Below, in pieces: positions 1-6,534 of a stretch of 6,625 nucleotides of DNA. The notes under the pieces are model-generated. The model saw only the letters and a program-made list of their open reading frames with translations, was not told the origin of the DNA and did not search any database. The position numbers and the translations under genes are program-made. The number at the start of each line of letters is the position of its first letter. Position 1 is the stretch's first letter. The stretch is taken from the NCBI GenBank assembly GCA_945910975.1, contig CAMDZY010000099.1, positions 1 to 6,625 on the forward strand, in the 5' to 3' direction. The stretch is from an uncultured Clostridia bacterium. GTDB lineage: Bacteria > Bacillota > Clostridia > Oscillospirales > Oscillospiraceae.

Positions 1-579
1 AAATCAGGCTGCGATTGGATGATTGTCGGACTGGGGAATCCAGGCAGCCAATATACAAAACCCCGCCACAATGTCGGCTTTCGTGCCGCAAGCCTGTTGG
101 CGCAGCAGGAAAATATTACCATCAACCACAGCAAATTCTCTGCGCTGACTGCCATCACCACAATTGCAGAGCAAAAGGTTCTGCTGCTCTTGCCTCAAAC
201 TTTTATGAACCTATCCGGCCATGCCGTTTGGCAGGCTGCCGATTACTATAAAATCCCGCCGGAACGTGTGATTGTACTATTTGATGATATTTCCCTGCCG
301 GTCGGCAAGCTGCGGGTGCGCCCGCACGGGTCTGCCGGAGGGCATAATGGCGTGAAGTCGGTGATTTCCGGGTTGAATTCGCAGGAATTCCCCCGCGTCA
401 AAATTGGCGTGGGCGCAAAGCCGAGTCCGGAATATGATTTGGCGGATTGGGTGCTGTCCACCTTTTCCGCATCGGAGGAAAAGGCGCTTACTCCGGCTTT
501 GGAGTATGCGACAGACGCAGTTCGGGAAATTCTCAGCCACGGCACAGCTTCGGCAATGAATCGGTATAACGGCCTGTAG
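1..579 (+). CDS. pth: Peptidyl-tRNA hydrolase (Pth), 5' end outside window
   Basis: Pth hydrolyses the ester bond of peptidyl-tRNAs that drop off ribosomes, recycling tRNA in the cytoplasm. Numbering from the first in-frame ATG (base 19), the family signatures are IVGLGNPG at residues 2-9 (Asn7), RHNVGF at 16-21 with catalytic His17, PQTFMNLSG at 59-67 (Asn64), FDD at 88-90 (Asp89 matches the catalytic-site Asp), GGHNG at 107-111 (Asn110) and FPRVKIGVG at 124-132. The reading frame is open to base 1 and encodes KSGCDW before that Met. The ATG has no Shine-Dalgarno site ahead of it, and some Clostridia Pth proteins carry a short extension ending in a similar D/E-W-L/M-IVGLGNPG, so the real start is probably upstream. 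If translation did start at base 19 the protein would be 186 aa, close to the usual length. Pro15 stands where most family members have Thr before RHN. The gene ends 93 nt before mfd. Confidence 0.95.
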   Translation, partial: KSGCDWMIVGLGNPGSQYTKPRHNVGFRAASLLAQQENITINHSKFSALTAITTIAEQKVLLLLPQTFMNLSGHAVWQAADYYKIPPERVIVLFDDISLPVGKLRVRPHGSAGGHNGVKSVISGLNSQEFPRVKIGVGAKPSPEYDLADWVLSTFSASEEKALTPALEYATDAVREILSHGTASAMNRYNGL

Positions 580-610
580 GCGTTCATACAATATTCTATA
601 TCCCGCATCA

Positions 611-639
611 CGGAAAGTGGAGATGATTTCCACTTTCCG
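611..639 (+). other. Perfect 10-bp inverted repeat (hairpin) between pth and mfd
   Basis: CGGAAAGTGG (611-620) is exactly complementary to CCACTTTCCG (630-639) around a 9-base spacer. An A-T pair next to the spacer can lengthen the stem to 11 bp. The sequence after it, GCATTGCTGCG, has no T-run, so it does not meet the pattern of a Rho-independent terminator. It lies wholly between the pth stop and the mfd ribosome binding site. It may act as an RNA processing or stability element, a partial attenuator or a protein site; the sequence does not decide between these. Confidence 0.6.
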
Positions 640-660
640 CATTGCTGCGTATTGAAATAT

Positions 661-666
661 AAGGAG
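661..666 (+). promoter_or_regulatory. Ribosome binding site fixing the mfd start
   Basis: AAGGAG stands 6 bases before the ATG at 673, an ideal Shine-Dalgarno spacing. The longest open frame begins at a TTG at 652, but that would place this site inside the coding region and the TTG has no such signal ahead of it. The ATG at 673 is therefore the better start. Confidence 0.85.
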
Positions 667-672
667 TACCTT

Positions 673-3600
673 ATGGAACTTTTATGCAAGGCACTGCAAA
701 AGCTGCCAACCTTCGTCCAGTTGGTGCAGGCGCAGGAAAAAAATCAGACCATTGCCATTTCCGGCGGTGGCCGCATCAACCAAAGCCATCTGATTGCCGC
801 CTACCACCAACAGACCGGTCGGCCGGTGATTGCCATTTGCCAGGATGATATGGCCGCGCAGCGTGTTGCCAGTGAGCTGAAAGCCTTCTTGCAGCAACCG
901 GTGGAACTGCTTCCGACGCGCGATTTGACTTTTTACGACGCATCCGGTGTGTCACGTGGTTGGGAGCAAAAGCGCCTGCGGCAGCTTTACCGGTTAGCAT
1001 CCGGGCAGACACGTGTGCTGGTACTTTCCTATGAAGCAGCCGCGTTGCGTACCATGCCGAAAAGCACGCTGTTTTCCTCCGCCATTTGGCTGCGGCAGGG
1101 TGGGCAATATGACATGGAGCAGCTTATTCAGCGGCTCATCTGCGCAGGCTACACCCGGTGCAGTCTGGTGGAGGGCGTGGGACAATTCGCAGTTCGCGGC
1201 GGAATTCTCGATGCTTTCTCTCCCGGCAGCGACCAGCCGGTGCGCGTGGAATTTTTTGGCGATGAATTGGACGCGATGGGCTATTTTGACCCACTCACGC
1301 AACGTCGTACGGAAAACATTGACGAGCTGTTGCTTCTGCCGATCTGTGAAACACAGCCGAGCCTACATCCGGGCGGCTTGGAGGGGCTTTGTCAGAATTT
1401 GCGTGATTTGATTGCCCGTCAACAGCGGCGCAAGCGCCCGAACACTGCGCTGATCCAAACACTTGAGCAGGATTTGCAGCGCTTCCAGGAGCATCTGCCA
1501 TTGACCGCAGCCGACCGCTATATGGCTCTGATTTATCCGGACTTTGCCTGCGCAACAGATTATTTTCCAGCGGAAAGCACTGTCTTTTTCTGTGATCACG
1601 GCAACCTGCACCGCGCTGCCGACCAGCGTATGCAGGAATTGGGGATGCAATTGGACAGCTTGCTGCAAAGCGGCGTTTTATATGGCGAATTGTGCGACTT
1701 TTCCCGCCAGTGGGAGGACTTTTGCGCGGATATTCGAGGAAAAATGGCGGTATTTTTGGATGCTTTTCTTTCCGCCGCCTACCCCGAGTCCCTTCCCCCA
1801 AAGCAACTTCTGGATTTGACCGCCAAACAACTGCCCGCTTACGGTGGAAATCTGGAAACCGCCGTCAGTGATTTGCGCTTTTATCAGAAGCATGATTACG
1901 CTACGCTCGTCCTCTGCGGCAACCGTCGTCGGGCTGAGATCCTTGCGGGGATGCTGCGCGACCAGAATCTGTCTGCGATGCTGGCCTTTCCTGCCACGCA
2001 TTTGCCGCAGCCGGGACAGATTTTGCTGGTTGAGGGCAATATTTCCAACGGCATGGAGTATCCGGAATTAAAATTTGCCGTACTGACCGAAGGCCAGCTG
2101 ACAACACGTCCGGAGAAAAAGCGTGCCAAGCCAAAAAAGACAAGCAATCGGCAAAAGCTGAAATCCTTTACCGACCTCTCCCCCGGCGATTTGATCGTTC
2201 ATGAATACCACGGCATCGGTCGCTATGTGGGCATGGAGCAAATGAAAATCGACGGCGTTATCAAGGACTATGTCAAAATTGCCTATCAGGGAACGGACAC
2301 GCTGTATGTCCCGGCGACGCAGTTGGATTTGATTTCCAAATACATCGGAAACGGCGAGGCCGCAAGCGTAAAGCTCAACAAGCTCAGCGGCGATGCCTGG
2401 CGCAAGACCAAAGCCCGCGCAAAGGCCGCTGCAAAGGATATGGCCGCCGGATTGATTCAACTTTACGCCGAACGCAAGCGCCGTCAAGGCTATGCGTTTG
2501 CCGAGGACAGCCCGTGGCAGGCAGAGTTTGAGGATAGCTTCCCCTATGAGGAAACCGACGACCAGCTGCGGTGCATCGCAGAAATCAAAAACGATATGGA
2601 ATCCCCTGTTCCGATGGACAGACTGCTTTGCGGTGATGTGGGCTTCGGCAAAACGGAGGTCGCCTTGCGCGCCGCCATGAAAGCAATGCTGGATGGCAAA
2701 CAGGTGGCAATTCTTGTACCTACAACCGTTCTTGCCCAGCAGCACTATGTGACCTGCGTCAACCGTTTTCACGGATTTCCGGTCAATATCGATGTCCTTT
2801 CCCGCTTTCGCACGCCGGCACAGTTGAAAAGAACCGTTGCCAGTATGCGTAACGGTACCGTGGATTTGGTCATCGGAACGCATAAGCTGCTGCAAAAAGA
2901 TATTACATTTAAAGATCTCGGTCTTTTAATTGTGGATGAGGAACAGCGATTCGGCGTAACGCACAAAGAAAGATTAAAGGAACTTTCTCGCGGCGTGGAC
3001 GTCCTAACCTTATCCGCCACGCCGATCCCGCGTACGCTGAATATGGCGCTGTCCGGAATCCGTGATATGTCTACCATTGAGGAACCGCCGCAGGATCGGT
3101 ATCCCGTGCAGACCTTTGTGATGGAGCACGTCGAGCCGGTTTTGCTCGATGCCATGCGGCGTGAAATTGAGCGGGGCGGGCAGGTCTACTATCTGCACAA
3201 CCGTGTGGAAACCATTGACCAGTGCGCGGCAAAAATCCAGCAGCAATTGCCGGAGGTTCGCATTGGCATTGCCCACGGGCAGATGAATGAGGAGCAGCTC
3301 AGCGATGTGATGCAGGATATGGCAGACGGTGAGGTGCAAATTCTGGTCTGTACCACAATTATCGAAACCGGGATTGACATTCCGAATGTCAACACGCTGA
3401 TTATTGAGGATGCCGATCGGCTCGGCCTTGCGCAGCTGCACCAAATTCGTGGCCGCGTCGGACGCAGTAACCGCCATGCGTTTGCCTACCTGACCTTCCG
3501 ACGCGGGAAGGTGCTCAGTGAGGTCGCGGAAAAGCGTCTTGGCGCGATTCGGGACTTTGCAGAGTTTGGCTCCGGCTTTAAAATTGCCATGCGCGATTTG

Positions 3601-4191
3601 GAAATTCGCGGTGCAGGCAATCTGCTGGGTGCCGAGCAGTCCGGACACATGGCATCCGTCGGCTACGATTTGTATTTGAAGCTATTGGAGGATGCCGTTC
3701 TGGAAGAACGCGGCGACGTGCGGACAGCCGAGGTCGAATGCACGGCAGACCTTTCTGTCAATGCCAACATCAGCAAAAGCTATGTGTCCTCCGGCGAGCA
3801 GCGCATGGATCTGTATCGCCGAATGGCGGCCATCCGCACGTCAGAGGACGCGGATGAGCTGCTGGATGAAATTGTTGACCGCTTCGGTGACCCACCCAAG
3901 GGTGTAATGAACCTGATTGCGATTGCACTTTTACGCGCTGCAGCCGCAGCTGCGGAGATCTGCGACATCGCGCAAAAGGAAGGTACGCTGCAATTCACCG
4001 CCGTTACTGCTGATTTTGCCGCTGTTTCGGCTATGTGCGTTGTACCGGAGTACAAAAATCGCGTCTTCTTCTCTCCCAAGGGCGACAAGCCTGTGATGGT
4101 GCTGAAGCTGTCGGCCAAAGAAGATCCCTTGCGCGCCGCACAACGTTTTGTGCAACAATATGCGCTTTATCATAATCCGCCCGAACCCTGA
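673..4191 (+). CDS. mfd: Transcription-repair coupling factor Mfd
   Basis: Mfd is a cytoplasmic DNA translocase that recognises RNA polymerase stalled at DNA damage, pushes it off using ATP, and recruits UvrA for nucleotide excision repair. The protein is 1172 aa, the normal full length. Domains in order: a UvrB-like N-terminal module (about 1-330) with VEGVGQFAVRGGILD at 166-180; a basic Lys-rich linker before 497; the CarD-like RNA polymerase interaction domain (about 497-600) with HEYHGIGRY; the RecG-like helicase core with Walker A GDVGFGKTE (654-662, Lys660), DEEQRFG (755-761), SATPIPRT (781-788) and QIRGRVGR (924-931); the TRG translocation motif (about 953-1010) with RDLEIRGAGNLLG; and the C-terminal regulatory TRCF domain (about 1020-1165). 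The N-terminal module has SGGGRINQSHL where a Walker A would be, consistent with the known loss of ATP binding there. No frameshift or missing motor residue is seen. A six-alanine run lies at 1089-1094. It may be co-transcribed with pth. Confidence 0.98.
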   Translation: MELLCKALQKLPTFVQLVQAQEKNQTIAISGGGRINQSHLIAAYHQQTGRPVIAICQDDMAAQRVASELKAFLQQPVELLPTRDLTFYDASGVSRGWEQKRLRQLYRLASGQTRVLVLSYEAAALRTMPKSTLFSSAIWLRQGGQYDMEQLIQRLICAGYTRCSLVEGVGQFAVRGGILDAFSPGSDQPVRVEFFGDELDAMGYFDPLTQRRTENIDELLLLPICETQPSLHPGGLEGLCQNLRDLIARQQRRKRPNTALIQTLEQDLQRFQEHLPLTAADRYMALIYPDFACATDYFPAESTVFFCDHGNLHRAADQRMQELGMQLDSLLQSGVLYGELCDFSRQWEDFCADIRGKMAVFLDAFLSAAYPESLPPKQLLDLTAKQLPAYGGNLETAVSDLRFYQKHDYATLVLCGNRRRAEILAGMLRDQNLSAMLAFPATHLPQPGQILLVEGNISNGMEYPELKFAVLTEGQLTTRPEKKRAKPKKTSNRQKLKSFTDLSPGDLIVHEYHGIGRYVGMEQMKIDGVIKDYVKIAYQGTDTLYVPATQLDLISKYIGNGEAASVKLNKLSGDAWRKTKARAKAAAKDMAAGLIQLYAERKRRQGYAFAEDSPWQAEFEDSFPYEETDDQLRCIAEIKNDMESPVPMDRLLCGDVGFGKTEVALRAAMKAMLDGKQVAILVPTTVLAQQHYVTCVNRFHGFPVNIDVLSRFRTPAQLKRTVASMRNGTVDLVIGTHKLLQKDITFKDLGLLIVDEEQRFGVTHKERLKELSRGVDVLTLSATPIPRTLNMALSGIRDMSTIEEPPQDRYPVQTFVMEHVEPVLLDAMRREIERGGQVYYLHNRVETIDQCAAKIQQQLPEVRIGIAHGQMNEEQLSDVMQDMADGEVQILVCTTIIETGIDIPNVNTLIIEDADRLGLAQLHQIRGRVGRSNRHAFAYLTFRRGKVLSEVAEKRLGAIRDFAEFGSGFKIAMRDLEIRGAGNLLGAEQSGHMASVGYDLYLKLLEDAVLEERGDVRTAEVECTADLSVNANISKSYVSSGEQRMDLYRRMAAIRTSEDADELLDEIVDRFGDPPKGVMNLIAIALLRAAAAAAEICDIAQKEGTLQFTAVTADFAAVSAMCVVPEYKNRVFFSPKGDKPVMVLKLSAKEDPLRAAQRFVQQYALYHNPPEP

Positions 4192-4242
4192 TACGATGCA
4201 GTTTTGATGCCGCAATCAGATAAATTTCATTGGAAGGTGGGA

Positions 4243-4277
4243 ACAAATTTTAAAAAATGATTAATTTTTTAATTTGT
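4243..4277 (+). other. AT-rich imperfect palindrome after mfd, possible weak terminator
   Basis: ACAAATT (4243-4249) pairs with AATTTGT (4271-4277), and AAAAAAT (4252-4258) pairs with ATTTTTT (4264-4270). Together they form a 14-bp stem with a two-base bulge (TT, 4250-4251) and a five-base loop (4259-4263). Almost all pairs are A-T, so this is not a typical GC-rich intrinsic terminator stem. The position, 51 bases after the mfd stop and ahead of a new promoter, would suit a transcript end. It could also be a promoter-proximal AT-rich element or a protein-binding site. Confidence 0.45.
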
Positions 4278-4289
4278 AACGTTTTGTAA

Positions 4290-4318
4290 TCGCAATCCGT
4301 ATGGTTTTGTTCTATAAT
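4290..4318 (+). promoter_or_regulatory. Candidate sigma-A-type promoter for the VanW gene
   Basis: TATAAT at 4313-4318 is a perfect -10 hexamer. At the optimal 17-base spacing the -35 position reads TCGCAA (4290-4295), only three of six matches to TTGACA, and there is no extended -10 TG at the right place. The region upstream is AT-rich. Transcription would begin near 4325, giving a leader of about 75 nt before the ATG at 4401. The strong -10 with a weak -35 suggests that an activator or the AT-rich upstream DNA may help. Confidence 0.55.
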
Positions 4319-4332
4319 GAAAATAACCGAGC

Positions 4333-4342
4333 CAAACGTTTG
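4333..4342 (+). promoter_or_regulatory. Candidate operator, perfect CAAACGTTTG palindrome
   Basis: The perfect palindrome CAAACGTTTG is centred on CG and begins 14 bases after the TATAAT hexamer, so it would lie just past the predicted transcription start. Over the surrounding 16 bases (4330-4345), 14 match the enterobacterial PurR-type operator ACGCAAACGTTTGCGT. A central CG is typical of LacI-family repressor sites. It does not fit the catabolite cre consensus well, because the outer TG/CA positions are absent. The regulator is unknown and a chance palindrome is possible. Confidence 0.4.
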
Positions 4343-4389
4343 CGTTTACTCACCTATGATCATCCATTCATCACAACAAGGCACTATAT

Positions 4390-4394
4390 AGGAG
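4390..4394 (+). promoter_or_regulatory. Ribosome binding site of the VanW gene
   Basis: AGGAG stands 6 bases before the ATG at 4401. This supports that start codon, which also places a basic N-terminus and one membrane segment at the head of the protein. Confidence 0.8.
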
Positions 4395-4400
4395 AAAAAT

Positions 4401-6461
4401 ATGGCAAAAGGAAAATTTGAAAAAAGTCGTGTGCCTGTAGCTACACAGATGCAGGCAAAAGCAACTGAAAAAAAATCTCATGCTCTGCGCAACACGCTTA
4501 TTATTTGCGGCGTGGTGCTGGTTGTTGCCGCAGCGGCTGTGCTGGGGTGGCTGTATCTGGGCAGGGATCAAACAATTGCAAAAAATGTTTATATCGCCGG
4601 AGTCAATGTTGGCGGCATGAGCAAGGAAGAGGCCATCACTGCGGTACAGGCGGTTATGGACGAAACCTATGGCAGCAATGATATGGTTGTGAAATTGCAT
4701 CTTTCCGAACAGCCGAAGGATTTGATCAAAGCGACTATTGAAGAAACAGAAATTCCCACTGATCTGAGTGAATTTTTTGTTGCCGCCAGCGCGCCGGAGG
4801 TTGACCCGGATCAGCTGGAGGTTGACCCGGATTCCGTAACACCGGAGGTGGAAACAGAACCCACAGATTTGCCGCAGAATCCGGATGATCCGGAGCAGGA
4901 AGCAGATACGCAAGACGATGAAAAAACCCTGGTTTTCAAACCGACTGATGTGGATTTAAAGCTGGATGTTACCGCTGCGGTGGAAAGCGCCTATGCAATC
5001 GGCCGCGGTACCTTTGGCGTGACCGCACCGAAGGAACGCCGTGACGTGGATATCTCCAAGTACCTGACAATCGATGAAACGTACATTCGCTCCTTGGTTG
5101 ATCAGGCCGCAACGGAAATCAACTCCACCTATGTTGACACTTCCGTAAAAGAGGGTACAACAGAAATTGAAGTTCCGGTCAAGCAAACGTCAGATGACAA
5201 CACCGACGATGACGACGATGCGGAAAATGGCGATCAGGCGCCGAAAACAGAAAAGAAAACAGTCGATGCGCTGGAGATCACCGTTGGCAGCTTCGGCATT
5301 CAGCTTGACGCAGAGGATGTGCTGCGGCAAATTCTCGATGCATATGATGTGGCCAATTTTGAGCTGACGTACACCGTTCAGGTAGAGGCTCCGGAAGTAA
5401 TCGACTTGGACGCTCTGCTGGAAAAATACGGCAAGGAAGCAAAAAATGCTTCCTTTGACAAGGATAGCTATGAGATCATACCGGAGGTAGCCGGCTATGG
5501 TTTTGACAAAGCTAAGGTTTATGATGAACTTCTGGCTGCAAAGCCCGGCGAAACCGTAGTGGTTCCGCTGACCGATGTGGAACCGCCCATCACGGCGGAA
5601 CTGCTCGACAGCAGACTGTTCTCGGACGTCTTAAGCTCATATGACAGCCCGCACACTGCGATTCCCGACCGTACCCGCAACCTTGAGCTGGCCTGTGAAG
5701 CGATCAACGGCACCATCATCAAGCCGGGCAACGAATTCTCCTTTAATAACATCGTGGGCGAACGGACACCGGATAAGGGTTACAGACCGGCTACGGCTTA
5801 TGTCGCTGGTGGCGAATCCAAGGAAGAATATGGCGGCGGCGTCTGTCAGGTTGCATCCACCTTGTATATGTGTGCATTGCAGGCAGATTTGGAAATCACC
5901 GAACGTACGGAGCATATGTATCGAGTCACCTATGTTCCCGACGGTCTGGACGCAACCATTTATTGGGGTTCGCTTGACTTCCGGTTCCGTAACAATACCG
6001 CTTACCCCATCCGCATTGATGCAAGTGTTTCCGGCGGATATGTGCACATTCAATTTATCGGAACGGAAACCAAAGATTACACGGTGAAGCTTTATAGCGT
6101 TTGCACCGGTACCTCGGATGACGGCACCGAATATGCTTCCTATATGCAAAAGTACGATTTGAATGGCAACTTGATTTCTGAAGAGTTGATCGATACCAGC
6201 TCGTATATGTTCCACAAACAGCAAACGAACGATACCCCGGATCCGACGGAACCGCCTACCACGGAGCCGACAGAGGAACCGACCGAGCCTTCTACGGCGA
6301 AGCCGACAGAAACGGATCCTCCCGAAACGGATCCGCCCGAAACCGATCCCCCCGAAACAGATCCTCCCGAAACGGATCCGACGACAGAGGCAACGGAGGA
6401 AACCCCGGCATCCAGCGACGAGGATCCGATTCCGGATCCTCCGGATGAGGAAACGCCCTGA
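4401..6461 (+). CDS. Membrane-anchored VanW family protein with YoaR-type peptidoglycan-binding region
   Basis: The 686-aa protein has a basic cytoplasmic N-terminus (1-30), one membrane helix (about 31-53) and a large outer part, so it is probably a type II membrane protein facing the wall. NVYIAGVNVGGMSKEEA (62-78) opens a YoaR/PG_binding_4-like region that includes AYAIGRG (198-203); a second such unit spans about 288-405. The VanW domain follows (about 408-540), with FSFNNIVGERT at 446-456, GYRPA at 460-464, EYGGGVCQVASTLY at 476-489 (Cys482), ER..H at 501-505, DAT at 517-519 and NNTAYPI at 531-537. Its biochemical role is not established; the name comes from vancomycin-resistance clusters, but a lone copy like this is no evidence of resistance. 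Two acidic low-complexity stretches (about 131-174 and 264-284) interrupt the first half. The tail (611-686) is disordered, with 27 Asp/Glu, 23 Pro, 18 Thr and one Lys. No LPXTG signal is seen. The gene has its own likely promoter. Confidence 0.9.
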   Translation: MAKGKFEKSRVPVATQMQAKATEKKSHALRNTLIICGVVLVVAAAAVLGWLYLGRDQTIAKNVYIAGVNVGGMSKEEAITAVQAVMDETYGSNDMVVKLHLSEQPKDLIKATIEETEIPTDLSEFFVAASAPEVDPDQLEVDPDSVTPEVETEPTDLPQNPDDPEQEADTQDDEKTLVFKPTDVDLKLDVTAAVESAYAIGRGTFGVTAPKERRDVDISKYLTIDETYIRSLVDQAATEINSTYVDTSVKEGTTEIEVPVKQTSDDNTDDDDDAENGDQAPKTEKKTVDALEITVGSFGIQLDAEDVLRQILDAYDVANFELTYTVQVEAPEVIDLDALLEKYGKEAKNASFDKDSYEIIPEVAGYGFDKAKVYDELLAAKPGETVVVPLTDVEPPITAELLDSRLFSDVLSSYDSPHTAIPDRTRNLELACEAINGTIIKPGNEFSFNNIVGERTPDKGYRPATAYVAGGESKEEYGGGVCQVASTLYMCALQADLEITERTEHMYRVTYVPDGLDATIYWGSLDFRFRNNTAYPIRIDASVSGGYVHIQFIGTETKDYTVKLYSVCTGTSDDGTEYASYMQKYDLNGNLISEELIDTSSYMFHKQQTNDTPDPTEPPTTEPTEEPTEPSTAKPTETDPPETDPPETDPPETDPPETDPTTEATEETPASSDEDPIPDPPDEETP
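4796..4832 (+). repeat. 16-bp direct repeat within the first acidic segment
   Basis: GGAGGTTGACCCGGAT occurs at 4796-4811 and again at 4817-4832, a period of 21 bp. It encodes EVDPDQL followed by EVDPDSV. Because the period is a multiple of three, the duplication kept the frame. The near identity at DNA level points to a fairly recent in-frame duplication in the acidic insert of the VanW-family protein. Confidence 0.8.
6309..6380 (+). repeat. 15-bp tandem repeats encoding ETDPP
   Basis: Four complete 15-bp units (starting at 6309, 6324, 6339 and 6354) and a fifth partial unit (6369-6380) encode ETDPP at residues 637-656, then ETDP. Units differ mainly at third codon positions (acg/acc/aca, cct/ccg/ccc). 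Similar but less regular TEPT/TEEPT units precede them. The array lies in the extracellular tail and its unit length keeps the frame when copy number changes. Confidence 0.9.
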
Positions 6462-6472
6462 CAAAATCATCC

Positions 6473-6499
6473 CTTACGAACGCCCTCCGCGTTCGTAAG
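6473..6499 (+). terminator. Perfect 11-bp hairpin after the VanW gene, possible terminator without a U-run
   Basis: CTTACGAACGC (6473-6483) is exactly complementary to GCGTTCGTAAG (6489-6499) around a five-base loop (CCTCC). It begins 12 bases after the VanW stop codon, a typical terminator position, and the stem is strong. The downstream bases CATTGATATATTTG are A/T-rich but lack a continuous T-run, so termination may be partial. It could equally be an mRNA-stabilising stem-loop that sets expression of the lipoprotein gene that follows. Confidence 0.45.
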
Positions 6500-6522
6500 C
6501 ATTGATATATTTGTAAAGACGC

Positions 6523-6531
6523 GATGGTGAT
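6523..6531 (+). promoter_or_regulatory. Atypical ribosome binding site of the lipoprotein gene
   Basis: GATGGTGAT differs by one base from GGAGGTGAT, the full complement of the 16S rRNA 3' end, and lies 3 bases before the ATG at 6535. Measured from the GG core the spacing is 7 bases, which is normal. An ATG inside the site (6524) meets a stop after four codons, so it is not a start for this gene. Confidence 0.55.
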
Positions 6532-6534
6532 ACC

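Noticed and set aside
587..592. TACAAT as a -10 element for an mfd promoter
   Set aside because: No -35-like sequence lies at a suitable distance; mfd may simply be read from an upstream promoter with pth.
652..672. Upstream TTG start for mfd giving a 1179-aa protein
   Set aside because: AAGGAG at 661-666 lies inside this extension and is ideally spaced for the ATG at 673; the TTG has no ribosome binding site.
2068..2895. Long minus-strand open frame (275 codons) opposite mfd
   Set aside because: It overlaps fully conserved Mfd domains and its product shows no recognisable motif; it is an antisense shadow of biased codon use.
3944..3955. 12-bp palindrome CCGCAGCTGCGG inside mfd
   Set aside because: It arises from a run of alanine codons (residues 1089-1094) and needs no separate explanation.
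4356..4363. ATGATCAT palindrome in the VanW leader
   Set aside because: Eight bases with no wider symmetry is within chance expectation.
5829..5870. VanW domain as a sign of a vancomycin-resistance cluster
   Set aside because: No vanH, vanA/B ligase, vanX or two-component genes are present; lone VanW/YoaR proteins are common in Clostridia.
5637..6470. Minus-strand open frame (277 codons) opposite the VanW gene with an Arg/Gly/Ile-rich repetitive start
   Set aside because: The repetitive part is only the reverse reading of the TEPT/ETDPP repeats, and the rest lies opposite the conserved VanW domain.
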